A stretch of 64,000 bases of DNA, taken from NCBI GenBank assembly GCA_961205875.1, contig OY540819.1:4032501-4096500 (forward strand), written 5' to 3'. Below the pieces are notes generated by a model. That model was not told the origin of the DNA. It did no database searches and worked only from the letters and a program-made list of their open reading frames with translations. The position numbers and the translations under genes were made by a program. The number at the start of each line of letters is the position of its first letter. Position 1 is the stretch's first letter. Positions 1 to 10,499 of this stretch are shown here, piece by piece. This stretch comes from Sialis fuliginosa (taxonomy: Eukaryota; Arthropoda; Insecta; Megaloptera; Sialidae).

Positions 1-550
1 ATATTTTGTAGTTGCTTCAGTTGTGACAACACTACAAATAAACTTGTTGCTCCATAGGGACAGTTTGTTCCCGTAATAAAGCGAAACCTGGACAGTCAGA
101 AATAAAACTAAAATAGATTTTTATGTAGAAATAGTTTATATTTATTGACATGAAGTTTCTCAGTATCTTCAATTAGACGACTAGCAAGGGTTCCTCGCGC
201 TCTCTGTATCATTGCCTTTTATATTCAGAATATATAATCAAATTTAATTTAATTTTTTTTTTCTCCTGAGACCTTCGCTCTTTTGCCTTTAATTAGCGGA
301 GTCTTAATTATCTAAACAATGTATAATATAGTGCAATTTGAAAAAAGTTGACCCTGTTACCGGCGTTGCTATACTAAAAAAAATTATTCATGCCTATAAA
401 AAAAAAACACGAAAAATTACGACTTTTGCTGTAGATATTAAAATCAAGATAATTTTGAAAAATATGTATAGTTCTTTGAAGCTAGGACATCTTTTATATC
501 CACTAAGGCAAAGCAATGCCTGTCTGAGAGGTACATAGTTATGAATAAAA

Positions 551-917
551 TAATATTTATTCATATTTATCATAATGTTGATTTATATGTAACGTTAAAT
601 ATACAAAAAATAATATTAAATAGGCTGCTTCCAAGAAAATAAATAAATTGTAATTAAAACTAAAAATTTTATAATATTTATTCATATTTATCATAATGTT
701 GTTCTTAAATATTTAACGTTAAATATGCAGAAATAATATTAAATAGGCAGCTTCCAAGAAAATAAATAAATTGTAATTAAAACTAAAAATTTTATAATAT
801 TTATTCATATTTATCATAATGTTGTTCTTAAATATTTAAACTTAAATATGCAGAAAATAATATTAAATACGCAGCTTCCAAGAAACTGAATAAATTGTAA
901 TTAAAACTAAAAACTTT
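551..917. repeat. Minisatellite, about three 121-123-bp units
   Basis: Three head-to-tail copies start near 551, 672 and 795. Each carries the same order of landmarks: TTTATTCATATTTATCATAA, an ACGTTAAATAT-type stretch, a GCTTCCAAGAAA stretch and AAATTGTAATTAAAACTAAA. The second and third copies are very alike; the first differs more. No coding potential is seen. Confidence 0.85.
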
Positions 918-1740
918 ATAATATTTACACATGTACGTTATAAACAAATTTGTATGTATATATTATTTATATTATGCACATGTAAACAAGTTTCATTATT
1001 TTTAAATTAAAAAATAAATAAGGTGAAAATATGAATCTTTTGATAGTACTTAACCTTTAAAAACATTCTCGGAATAAGACATACCTGTAAATAGGGCAAG
1101 TTTATGTAAAATCCGTTGGCAATTCTAAAGGAAAAGCTATTTCCAGTTTATCTGGGCGCCCGGTGTGTCGCATTATACATTCTCTAGAAAACTCTTCTAA
1201 GATCCGTTTACACTCGCCCCATATCGCTATTAAATTATGGATATTACTTTTACTTGGAATTCGAATCACGTGGATCCGCTGCTTTCAAACGGAAGATGTT
1301 GTTATCACCCGAAATTTTCACAAAACATTGTTTTTAAACGTATATTTTTACATAGGTTATGTCTTGTTTTAGGAATTTAATTATATTGCGTGTAAGGGGA
1401 CATTTTAACAACGTTAGGATTTTAATTTTATTTAGATTTGCTGTACATAAAAACGAAAATGTATTGTTAAAATAAGCTTGACAAAATAATGTACCTACCT
1501 ATACAATTTTAATAAAATTATATAAAATATTTGTCTTATTTTGCTATTTAGAATGGAAACAGACTTAGTACAAATAAATAACAATAGTGGAATAAATTCT
1601 GCGTAAAACTGGGTATTTTAACCGACGTTTCAATATACAATACGGTGGACATATACAGAGCTCCTGGAAAAGTAATTACTGTTAAAGATATACGAATGTC
1701 CTTGCGACCGTATGCACGAATGCACGTACCACATACCAAT
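918..1740. other. AT-rich sequence without a recognised gene
   Basis: Both strands hold only short chance open frames. A less AT-rich patch near 1130-1300 is not assignable. Confidence 0.5.
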
Positions 1741-1960
1741 CATGGAGGTATCTTATACCGCGTCATCTATCCTCTTACATTACTGCTGTGCTTGTTTTGT
1801 CACTGACAATGAGTAACAATGAAAATTCCAATATCTTTCAGTTAAAATTCACTAATTTACCGCACGTGTTTAATGTGACTGCTCATCTCATTGATAGAGT
1901 AGTGTGATGATATTAAACCAGTCAAAGTCCCATCAAAATAGGATACAAAAAATTATATTA
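1741..1960. repeat. Diverged dispersed repeat (pair with 59.74-59.96 kb)
   Basis: This stretch shares an ordered series of landmarks with 59740-59960: ATACCGCG, GTAACAATGAAAAT, AATTCACTAA, TTTAATGT.ACTGCT and a GTCAAA-type end. The copies are well diverged. It is an old interspersed repeat of unknown class. Confidence 0.45.
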
Positions 1961-2338
1961 TATAGACAGAACCTAGATATGTTACCTTATTTTAGAATAC
2001 TGATTAAAGTCTGAGCTCTAATTAACATTTATTATAAAAATTGATGTTCATTTGTACAAAATCACTTTAGCTGTGAATTTTCAAGAAACAAAGGAAGCAA
2101 TATACTTTTATATGACATTATAATTTCAATTAGATTGTATTAAATTCCGCTAACACAGATAACCAAAACAATTTAATTAAACAATTGTTTTCTACGTCAG
2201 TTCAAAATTCTCTCCTACATTAAAACATGTGTTAATTGTATTTTATTATATTCTCATCACATCGTTATATGTTAAAAAAAAATGTACGTTTCAATGAAAA
2301 TAAATATACCTACATATTAAAAATGTATAATTTCTTTT

Positions 2339-2590
2339 ACTTCTTCGCAATATCGAAGATACGAGAAGCTTTGTGATCGTTTTAAAATCAAACAAAAAAA
2401 TTGTTCTCCGATTTCAAAATTTTAAATTGATCTTTCCGTTTCAGGTCAAGACAAACACTTTTTGTTCCATGTCTGTCTGTCTGTATGTCCCCTGAATCCT
2501 TGTCACACACATAACTCATGAACCACTGAAGCGATATTAATGAATCTTGGTTAAATGGTTGAGTCTAGCTTGAGGACGTCGTGTTATTTT
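2339..2590 (-). mobile_element. Terminal fragment of the 1-kb family (family B)
   Basis: It matches one end of the elements at 27.4, 30.4 and 41.7 kb: TCGCAATATCGAAGATACGA, then a TTTCAAAATTTTAAATT stretch, a GTCTGTCTGTCTG run and CATAACTCATGAACCACTGA. Similarity ends near 2590, so only about a quarter of the element remains. Confidence 0.7.
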
Positions 2591-2724
2591 TAGTATCTAT
2601 GAAAACATTTTTGGAAAAGTCTTACTAGTGTTAATAAAAACTGTTAATTTATATATATCATATTTATAACATTTTATACAATCATAATTAGAGAAAGTTT
2701 AGTATTGTTATGTGCTTATACATA

Positions 2725-2971
2725 TCGTCGGGTTACTGCAAAAACCAGATAAGTCACATTTTATAGTTTCTAAGATATCTGGTTCTAATTGGTTAAATTT
2801 TGGTCAAAGTGGAGTTTACCTTATTTTTGCACATGCGTACTGACGCTTTATATCTGTAAGAGATTTATCATGTTTTTACAGTAGACGTAGGTAAAATTTT
2901 TAAGTGTAGAAATGTACTTAACTAAAAAAAATTTAATAGTGGAGTTATCTAGTTTTTGCAGTACCCGACGA
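2725..2971. mobile_element. Small TIR element (MITE), about 247 bp
   Basis: Ends are inverted repeats beginning TCGTCGGGTTACTGCAAAAA and ending TTTTTGCAGTACCCGACGA. Each end is flanked by TA, which suggests a Tc1/mariner-type duplication. An internally deleted second copy in the opposite orientation lies at 22726-22935. Confidence 0.7.
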
Positions 2972-2976
2972 TATAT

Positions 2977-3170
2977 TGATTACTGGAAAACGGGGAAAAC
3001 TGTGGTTTCTTAGTTACTTTGACTAAAAATATACGCCTTAACCACTCGACGCGTGTTTCGGCTTCACAGAAGTTTCAAACAGTCGAGAACAGTTAGGTTC
3101 TTGATGAGGACTTCTTGTGAAGTCGAAATACTTGTCGATTGATATTGTTTTAATGTATATTTTTTAAGTT
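2977..3170 (+). mobile_element. Decayed inverted-repeat element with hammerhead-like core
   Basis: This is a degraded, internally deleted relative of the element at 36837-37184. It shares CTGTGGTTTC, AAAAATATACGCCTTAACCA, CACTCGACGCGTGTTTCG and the core TTGATGAGGACTTCTTGTGA followed by AGTCGAAA. The first core base is T where an active ribozyme would need C, so this copy is likely dead. Confidence 0.6.
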
Positions 3171-3479
3171 TTTTTGTTTTTATTTTTCTCGAGCTTTAAA
3201 TTAAGACACAATATTAAATGAAAATTAATCGCTATTAAATTGGTATAAATACTATAAATGTGTATACGTATCAGATAGAATAAGCACCACCACTGGAGGG
3301 TTAAAGATCCAAAATTACTTCACGTAGAGGCGTGGATTGTACTTGTACATCTTTATAATTTTTTATATTGTTTAATAAATTGTCGCGATTTGTTGTGCGT
3401 GTAATTCACATCCATTATTTTGGAAACGCTCTTATGATTTAAGAGATACGCGTCGGTGAAATTTATTTACATACACAGA

Positions 3480-3665
3480 ACAGCGCACGATAAATTAACA
3501 AGGATTATTACCTACCACCTAATTATATCGAACGATTCGAATCCATCATCAGCCCCCATGCGCGTATTACGTAAATAATTCACGCTAATTGGCGAGGATA
3601 TTGTTACATAATTGCAAACAATTATTTACAATGCGCGCTGCGCTGCTTTTGTCAATGTTAACTAC
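3480..3665. other. Unique, less AT-rich island; candidate regulatory element
   Basis: This non-repetitive stretch stands out from its AT-rich surroundings. It contains several TAAT/ATTA homeodomain-type cores, TTGCAAACAATTATTTACAA and a GCGCGCTGCGCTGC patch. I see no open frame worth calling. A conserved non-coding element is my inference; only an alignment to related species could establish it. Confidence 0.3.
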
Positions 3666-3728
3666 TTCAATCCCGCACAAAATATATATATATATATATA
3701 ATATGATAGTAGTGACGTTAAATAAAAA

Positions 3729-4214
3729 TAAAAACAAACTTGTTTGTTTAAACGTCAAAATTTATTAAAGAAGAGGAAACCGCAAGCTTTCGATTCACAG
3801 AATCATCGTCAGGCTAAAATATAATAAGTAACAATTAAATACAATAAATATAATGCAAAATATTGATATTTTAAAATAAAAATTCAGAAATATACCTATT
3901 AATAAAGATTTAAATTTGAGAAAGATGTCGTTATCTCAATAAAATTCATGTGACTACGGAAATGTTTGAAAAAATAACAAATCTCTTAGTAACTCAAATA
4001 GTTACTAAGGAACGAAAAAATGACAATAATTAATTATTTAAAATTGTGTTGTAAATAGTAGATAATGTGGATATGTCAGTTTTCTTGTTAATTGTATTAT
4101 TGTTTCTTTTTATGTGTAACATTTCGGAAATGTAACGTTTAGCTTTATGTTTTTCATTATCTAAAATTTTAGTTTGTTTATAATCAAAAATATGCCCTGT
4201 ACTATTTGTATGTA
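3729..4214. repeat. Left arm of Penelope inverted repeat
   Basis: Reverse complement of 6678-7163 over 486 bp with no mismatch that I could find. It contains the element 3' end, the ORF stop at 4030 and the C-terminal coding part up to the HTNSTGHIFDY segment of the endonuclease. Confidence 0.9.
3788..3812 (-). ncRNA. Hammerhead-ribozyme-like core, left Penelope arm
   Basis: Read on the minus strand: CTGACGA, a stem GATTC-TGT-GAATC, then GAAA. This is the hammerhead order CUGANGA, stem II, GAAA. There is one extra base between CUGACGA and stem II, and I cannot build convincing stems I and III. Hammerhead motifs are known in the terminal repeats of Penelope-like elements; activity here is unproven. 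Confidence 0.45.
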
Positions 4215-4490
4215 CTGCTAATGCTGTGGATGTTGGTTTTAATCTTGTATCTGATTTATGTTGTGTTATTCTATTGATAAGTTTTTGTGATGTATTACCT
4301 ACGTAAATAGTGTTGCAACCCCCACACGGTATACTGTATACCAAATTTGATTTCTTAAAAATGTCTGTTTTTGGTTTAAGTTTTGTGTAGTTGTTTATGT
4401 TTTTATTGTAAGTTTTAAATACAGTTTTTATGTTGTACTTATTTAAAGTGTTTTTTATTAAATTAGATGTTTTATTTATGTAAGGGATTG
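4030..4490 (-). pseudogene. Penelope GIY-YIG endonuclease domain, C-terminal part
   Basis: The reading frame runs from about 4490 to a stop at 4030. Its start, TIPYINKTSNLIKNTL, is the usual linker segment after a Penelope reverse transcriptase. VYSIPCGGCNTIYVGNTSQK follows, with the paired cysteines and the (V)Y-(I)YVG core of the Penelope GIY-YIG nuclease, then the helix with RITQHK and a HTNSTGHIFD segment. In this family the nuclease is thought to nick the target so that cDNA synthesis can be primed. The frame itself is intact, but it is separated from its reverse transcriptase by the inserted non-LTR element, so the full protein cannot be made from this copy. Confidence 0.88.
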
Positions 4491-5410
4491 TAATAATAAT
4501 AATAATAATAATAATAATCTTTATTCTTTAAGTCCTTTAAGACATAGAAGGTGTCAATACAAAAAAAAGGAGAACAATCACGTTTATAACTTACATAAAG
4601 AAATAACAATATAATAATCAATAATACACTAGACATAAGATTATAATTTATGAGAAAAAAATTCTGCCAAATTATAATGACAATGAACCAACAAGAGTGT
4701 TTTTAATCGTTTTTTAAATATATTTAAAGGTAGTATTTTAAGTTCATCTGGTAGATGGTTGACAATTCTTATCGCGCTATTGTATATGCTTGTATTTAAA
4801 ATCTGTAATCTAGTTTGCATCAGAGTAAAGTCGCCTCTGTTTCTAGTGTTATAATTATGTAATAATTTATATTTTTCGAACAGTTCTTTGTGGCTATGTA
4901 AAAAAAATGGCACATTCATATATATAGATGTCGGTTAGAGTAAGTATATTTAATTTTTTAAATAAAGGGCGGCAAGGTTCATAAGGACCTTTGTTGCATA
5001 TTAACCGGACTATTCTTTTTTGTATTAAAAATAAATCTGAAATACCAACGGCGGATCCCCAAAATATAATACCATATGTTAAATTGGAATTTATATATGC
5101 GTAATAAATAGTGAGAAGAATATTGTCTGTGACGATTTCATTTAAAGCTCTAAAGAGATAGCAATATTTTGATAATTTGGTTGTTAGTAACTCTATGTGA
5201 TTGCGCCATTTCAAGTTCTTGTCAATATTAAGACCTAAAAATTTGACGCTGTTGACAGTGGGTATACCGTTATTATTGAAGGGAATACTGTTAAAGTTTT
5301 CACCGAAATCTCCAAATTTGATAATTTGGGTTTTATTAATATTGATCATAAGACCATTGCTATCCAACCACCGATTGAGCTTAACTACGCTTTCATTGAA
5401 AATATCAAAT
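4491..5410 (-). mobile_element. 5'-truncated non-LTR retrotransposon inside the Penelope element
   Basis: On the minus strand this insert ends in AATAAAG followed by about nine ATT repeats (4491-4518). It carries only the C-terminal part of a reverse transcriptase ORF. The 5' junction lies close to 5410, where the Penelope frame stops. The protein style, with KFLG(L)NIDKNLKW, CRPLFKKLNIL and HNYNTRNRGDF, fits the CR1/L2/Daphne-Crack group better than jockey. Truncation at the 5' end and a simple-repeat 3' tail are what target-primed reverse transcription produces. I could not define a target duplication. Confidence 0.8.
4641..5367 (-). pseudogene. C-terminal fragment of CR1/L2-like reverse transcriptase
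   Basis: Two overlapping frames (5367-4894 and 4919-4641) together read through the last part of a non-LTR reverse transcriptase. The order is NKTQIIKFGD, VKFLGLNIDKNLKWRNHI, YAYINSNLTYGIIFWG, CRPLFKKLNIL, HNYNTRN, then IRIVNHLPDELK. The switch between frames falls at a run of A on the coding strand near 4900, consistent with a single-base slip. The catalytic YXDD part of the domain is absent because of 5' truncation. The fragment cannot be functional. Confidence 0.85.
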
Positions 5411-6675
5411 AATTCTGTATTGTGTTGGTGTTGTATTAGAATTGTTATTATTATTTTTAACCGTGTTGTATAATAAGTGAACTCTTTTTGTTATACATTG
5501 TTTAATTAAATTAATTGGATAGTTATTGTTAAAAAATGCTGTTTTTATTTTGTTTAAATTTTCTTGTCTGAATTGTGGATGTGATAGTTTTAGTGCTCTG
5601 TCTATGGTATTGTTTAAAATATTAATTTTTATGTGTTGTGGATGATTGGAAAAATAATTAATATATCTCCAACTATGTGTGTCTTTTTGGTACCAGTTAG
5701 TAAGTATTTGTCCATTGTCGTTAGTAAGTTGTACATCTAAAAATGCAATTTTATTCTGTTGTTGTATTTCTAATGTGTGTTGAATTTTACTATTATAATT
5801 GTTAAAAGTGTTAAGAATTTCGTGAATACTATTAGGGTGTGCCTCTGTAATAATGTCATCTACATATCTATAATAAAATGCTGGTTTTTGTGTTAATTGA
5901 TTCAAACAATTATTTTCAAGATCTTCCATAACTAAGTTAGCTATTACACTGGAAATAGGTGATCCCATAGCACAACCGTCTATTTGTTTATAATAATTAT
6001 TGTCAAATTCAAAGTATGTGTTAGTTAGACAAAATTTCACTGCTTTGTTAAATTCTTCTTTTGTAAGTTTAGTGTAATGTGAAATGTCCTGCCATTTATT
6101 ATTGATAATATCTAGGGCCAAATGTATTGGTATGTTGGTATACAATGATGTTACGTCTAATGAAAATAATTTATGTTCTTTAGGTATTTGTATGTTTTTA
6201 ATTTTGTTGACAAAATCAAATGAATTTTTTATACCATATTCAGTTTCGCCCACTACATTAGATAAAATATTTGCCAAATATTTTGATAATTTATAAGTAG
6301 GTGAATCTATACATGATACTATAGGTCTGTATGGTGTGTTTTGTTTATGTATTTTTGGTAAGAAATATATTTTAGGAGTGATTGCATTGTATGTCATAAG
6401 TGCAGTTTTTGTATTGTAATCAATTAATTTAGTTTTAAACCAATGTTGTATTAAGTTATTATTAAATGTTTGAAAAGTGTTTGTCGGGTCATTTTTTATT
6501 TTTAAGTAAGTATTGGCATCATTAATTAAGTTGTATGATTTATTGAGGTAATCTGTTCTATTTTGTATTACTGTAACATTACCCTTGTCAGCTTTAGTTA
6601 CTATAATGTTAGTGTTGTTTCTTAAAAAAGTTTTTGTTTCGGTGTTTATTTTATGTAAAAATGTATCTTTAGGAT
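5411..6675 (-). pseudogene. Penelope-like reverse transcriptase domain, 5' truncated
   Basis: The frame is open from the arm junction near 6675 to about 5411; the first ATG inside it is at 6397. Visible landmarks in order are: VTKADKGNVTVI (the Penelope ADKG segment), PKIYFLPKIHK, PYRPIVSCIDSPTYKLSKYL, SLDVTSLYTNIPI (palm motif A with the catalytic Asp), DGCAMGSPISSVIANL (motif B), FYYRYVDDII (motif C, YVDD) and NKIAFLDVQLT. All catalytic aspartates are present and there is no internal stop, so decay is slight. The N-terminus is missing and the link to the nuclease is interrupted by another element. The domain normally makes cDNA from the element transcript; this copy should be inactive. Confidence 0.9.
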
Positions 6676-6677
6676 TT

Positions 6678-7157
6678 TACATACAAATAGTACAGGGCAT
6701 ATTTTTGATTATAAACAAACTAAAATTTTAGATAATGAAAAACATAAAGCTAAACGTTACATTTCCGAAATGTTACACATAAAAAGAAACAATAATACAA
6801 TTAACAAGAAAACTGACATATCCACATTATCTACTATTTACAACACAATTTTAAATAATTAATTATTGTCATTTTTTCGTTCCTTAGTAACTATTTGAGT
6901 TACTAAGAGATTTGTTATTTTTTCAAACATTTCCGTAGTCACATGAATTTTATTGAGATAACGACATCTTTCTCAAATTTAAATCTTTATTAATAGGTAT
7001 ATTTCTGAATTTTTATTTTAAAATATCAATATTTTGCATTATATTTATTGTATTTAATTGTTACTTATTATATTTTAGCCTGACGATGATTCTGTGAATC
7101 GAAAGCTTGCGGTTTCCTCTTCTTTAATAAATTTTGACGTTTAAACAAACAAGTTTG

Positions 7158-7163
<6 letters not shown>
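6678..7163. repeat. Right arm of Penelope inverted repeat
   Basis: Inverted copy of 3729-4214. It starts in the middle of the nuclease coding sequence and ends at the same terminus as the left arm, directly abutting a TA microsatellite. Confidence 0.9.
7080..7104 (+). ncRNA. Hammerhead-ribozyme-like core, right Penelope arm
   Basis: Plus-strand copy of the core described in the left arm: CTGACGA, a five-base-pair stem and GAAA. The same caveats apply: one extra base before stem II and weak flanking stems. Confidence 0.45.

Positions 7164-7220
<57 letters not shown>
7161..7220. repeat. (TA)n microsatellite
   Basis: An uninterrupted alternating TA run of nearly 60 bases directly at the outer end of the Penelope right arm. 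A shorter TA run (about 3681-3700) lies near the other end, so the element may have inserted in a TA tract. Confidence 0.95.
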
Positions 7221-7228
<8 letters not shown>

Positions 7229-7287
7229 TGTAAAATTATATAAGGTCCATAATAATCAACAGTTTAAATATTAAAAAGGACATCAGA

Positions 7288-7319
7288 TTAACATCTTCCT
7301 TCATGCGAATAGAACCAAT
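7288..7319 (-). pseudogene. Orphan last exon of a third Kazal gene copy
   Basis: On the minus strand, TTATTTTTAG is followed in phase 1 by codons for WFYSHEGRC and a stop. The equivalent exon of Kazal gene 2 (38118-38149) encodes WFFSHEGRC and a stop. The terminal cysteine would be the sixth Kazal cysteine. I looked for a matching Kazal exon and signal-peptide exon on the minus strand up to about 13 kb and did not find them, so this is probably a partial duplicate. The alternative is a third gene with a long intron whose upstream exons are too diverged for me to see. The coding exon is barely changed, so the duplication cannot be very old, or the exon is still under selection. Confidence 0.75.
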
Positions 7320-7382
7320 CTAAAAATAAGTAATATAATGTACCTTGTATCTATCTGTTATAATAATATCAGTATATATATA

Positions 7383-7844
7383 TAAGGTACTGGCACCAGT
7401 CTTGGATATGACCCCAGTAATGGCTATTTTTTAATTAAATGTACTGAATTAGAAATATTTGTTGATATTTGATTACTACCAGTTCTGAATATTAATCTAT
7501 ATATGTACATTTATCTGTCTTTCAGCGTGATTTGATGACAATCGGTCAATAGATGTCAAAATGATAGACATTTAAACTAATTATTAGTATAATTTATTTA
7601 TTAATTATATTATTATAGCAACTGCTTTACATTGTTTCAAATTTGGCGATTCTTTCTTTTATATATTATGTATTGTAGTACTTATCATTTTGTAATCATA
7701 AGCAAGTGTCCTTCACTGTGTGCTCATTACTGGTTTTTCTTTATCCATTACTGAAGAAAAAACATAAAAAAAATTAAATTGATTAAATAGAAACCATGAG
7801 TAAACTTTGCTCTTATAGCGGCCATAATTGATGCCAGTACCTTA
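7383..7844. mobile_element. MITE family A, copy 1 (462 bp)
   Basis: Ends are inverted: TAAGGTACTGGCACCAGT at the left and the complement of TAAGGTACTGGCATCAATT at the right. Other copies are at 29197-29445, 32128-32699 and 37484-38057. The duplicated TA at the ends suggests a Tc1/mariner-like target. No coding capacity. Confidence 0.8.
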
Positions 7845-9832
7845 AATAGATTAAATATGTATAAAATTAAGAGTTATACAGTTTACATCATATTAGTTGG
7901 TTTGCTACTCGTATTAATATCTCAAGATATATTGCACTTGGGAACTTCATAAAGTACTTTGTTATTATTATAGTAGCTGATTTTCAATTTGAATTAATTA
8001 AAAACATACTCCAGCAAAAAAAAATTGATACTATAAAACTTTGTAGTAAAAATTAACAAGATATAGAATATACAATATTAACGATTAGGTTTGCATTTAA
8101 CGCACTTCACCAAATAGTTTTTGGTATCCCAAAAAAGTAATACTGATGTCAGTTGACTTCTATTTTATCTCCGCATTGAATGTGTTTAATGTATAACGAT
8201 ATTGGTTTGAATGTTTATCATTGTCTGGTGCATTGACTATTTGTTGATTTTTGTTGTTGACTTTTAATTGTTTTAAATTTTTTTAGTACATTATTTCGAC
8301 CTATTTTTTGTTATTACGTTTATTTAATTTTCTGTTTATGTTTTGACTACCTCTATTTACTTTTAGTTCACATGGGAATATTTTTTTTGAAGATTTGGAT
8401 ATAAACTGCGCTGTATAATTGGTTGTCTATTTACCCAACGTTTCATTACATGTACAGAAGGCATTAATATTACTGATTTATTTAATGACGCCAAATTTAA
8501 TCTAAAATAATCTATTGAATTATATTGTATTATGTATATTCAAAAAAAACAATTTTAAATCAAACATATAGAACATTTTTTATTAAAGGAGAAGACATAT
8601 TTTGCATTTATATGTTTATGTGGGTAAATTGAATGATTATAATTTTTGATCAAATGGAAATCAAATAATTTAATATTTTGTTTTTGAAGATTGATAAAAT
8701 TAATTGATTATTAGTATTTCCTTTCGTCTCTCAAGTACGATGCCAAATATTTTATCAAACTTTTAATGATTTAGATATATGTTTTTGAGTTCTGCGATTT
8801 TTTATGTAGAAAGTTTAAAGAAATCTCTTTTTACTGACATAAAAATATTCATTTTGAATAATATTTTTTCAAAGAATTTTTCAATGAAACTGATATTTTC
8901 CAGTTATATAATTAATTTATATTGCAGATTCATAAATCCGTATAAGAGTCGCTCTTCAACCAGTATAAGTCGAGAAAAATGTTTGAAATTAGGTTTCTTT
9001 TTGGAATAAATAAATAAATCAGATTCTAAAATTTAGCTTTTTCATTTAATTTCTCTTAAATTAAAATAAATAAATCGTTTTGGTTTTCGATCGGCTTATA
9101 TAATATGAAAATAAATAAAAATATATAATTATGACTACAGATATCGCATTAAAAAAAGAAAAAGTTATTCAGGATATCGTTAAGAATTGATTGAAAAATA
9201 CATACGTATAAGTCAATAATCATTAAGATGTCATTATGTAAATAGGAAGTCTGAAATATGAGATCTTTCATATTTTCATTCAGAAAACCTTTTAGTTCGA
9301 ATATACAACATTTTAATTTCCGTTTTTCCGATAATATAATATTTACATTAGATTCATAAAACTATAAAACTTTTTAAACGCCACGTAAAACTTTTTCTCA
9401 TGAATTGCAAACAGAAAAAACAACAGACAAACGGGGAAAATATAGAACATCTCTCTTCTTGATAAAGTACGCACGACATATTGAAATGGCGCAATTCAAT
9501 TTAAAAAAAAACAATCAAAAAGCGTGTTGGTCCTTTTACACGAATCACCTTACCACTGAATATTTAAATGCGACGCCGTTTGTCAACATCTGTCCGCCCA
9601 TCTAGTTCTATGGTCGCAGAAACTGAAATCGTTAAAATGTGCAATGATGTGTTCGCTTTAATGTCCTTTGTTTATTATTTCATTTTAGGATTTATATATT
9701 AACTGCTTTTACCTAAATCTAAATAAGTATAACTGTTATTCAAAAATGTATAATTTTTATATCTCAATGCTTGATTAGCAATGTTCTTAGAGACCCCTGG
9801 TAGTCATTATATGGTTTATAAATAGTATATTT
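7845..9832. other. AT-rich sequence without a recognised gene
   Basis: I see only short chance frames. A slightly more complex patch at 9460-9610 codes for nothing recognisable. Confidence 0.5.
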
Positions 9833-9840
9833 GTAATCAA

Positions 9841-10128
9841 TAGAGATTGGAAAAATAGTTTTTCAACTATTCGTAAAAATGCATTTATTGTAATTTTTAT
9901 TACATATCTCCACCGTTTTCAGAAAACTGGTTTTATTGAACACAATTTGAAATCAACTATTTGCAACTACCTTTCCAACTATTTTTAAACTATTTGCGAC
10001 ACTTTTTACTGCTTCGTTTGCACTAATTATTACTAAATCGTAAAAAAAACTATTTACCAACTATTTTCCAAAAAAAATTCAACTAGTAACTATTTCATTG
10101 AAAATAACAACTATTTTTCCAATCTCTA
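9841..10128. mobile_element. hAT-type MITE, 288 bp, with 8-bp target duplication
   Basis: Ends TAGAGATTGGAAAAATAGTT and AACTATTTTTCCAATCTCTA (approximately) are inverted. The flanks GTAATCAA at 9833-9840 and 10129-10136 are identical. An 8-bp duplication and a TAGAG-type end are typical of hAT elements. ACTATT motifs recur inside. No transposase. Confidence 0.88.
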
Positions 10129-10142
10129 GTAATCAATGATCA

Positions 10143-10497
10143 CGTTCACGACTGATCAAAAACAGTGAACAACGAGCTTTGATTGGTTGATTCATGGAAT
10201 TTCTGGTGGAATGTACCAGAAATTTAAAGAATGTCATTTTTAAGCGTGTAAGGAAGTGAGAAAGAAGTACCAGAAAGAGATAGAAACTAGTGTTCTGGTA
10301 GAAACGTTCAACATGAAGTGAACATAAAAGTTCTTTTGTAAGTCTGGTCACAGTTTCTATCTCTTTCTAGTTATTTTTTTCTCACTTACTTACACGCTTA
10401 AAAAATGATATTCTTTAAATTTCTGGTACATTCCACCAGAAATTCCATGAATCAACCAATCAAAGCTTATTATTCCGTTTTTTGGTCAGACGTTAAC
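10143..10497. mobile_element. Foldback MITE, about 350 bp
   Basis: Two long arms are inverted around a short loop near 10300-10350. They share AGCTTTGATTGGTTGATTCA, TTTCTGGTGGAATGTACCAG, TAAGCGTGTAAG and AGAAAGAGATAGAAAC with their complements. The outer ends are approximate. It has no coding capacity. Confidence 0.75.
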
Positions 10498-10499
10498 TT

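Larger units (their letters stand above)
3729..7163 (-). mobile_element. Penelope-like retroelement with inverted terminal arms
   Basis: The element reads on the minus strand and encodes reverse transcriptase followed by a GIY-YIG endonuclease, the arrangement that defines canonical Penelope-like elements. It is bounded by two inverted arms of 486 bp (3729-4214 and 6678-7163) that look identical base for base. Inverted partial copies of this kind are typical of Penelope insertions. The 5' part of the coding region is missing: near 6675 the open frame runs directly into the inverted second copy of the 3' end. A truncated non-LTR element (about 4491-5410) splits the body between the two domains. 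The outer flanks are TA runs, so no target duplication can be defined. Arm identity points to recent insertion. Confidence 0.9.
7248..7850 (-). repeat. Inverted duplicate of the 3' end of Kazal gene 2
   Basis: Read on the minus strand, this block matches 37484-38190. It has the same TAAGGTACTGGCA-ended MITE in the same relative orientation. The same intron tail follows, with TAACAGAT.GATACAAG and TTATTTTTAG. Then come the last coding exon and the 3' UTR up to GTTGATTATTATGGA. Similarity then stops, beside the Penelope insertion. No matching exon 1 or 2 was found upstream on the minus strand. Confidence 0.85.

Noticed and set aside
551..917. CRISPR-like array
   Set aside because: Units are 121-123-bp contiguous tandem copies in an insect genome, not short repeats with unique spacers.
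5201..5473. 90-codon plus frame inside the LINE fragment, and 6084-6296 inside the Penelope RT
   Set aside because: Both are antisense shadows of the minus-strand reverse transcriptases.
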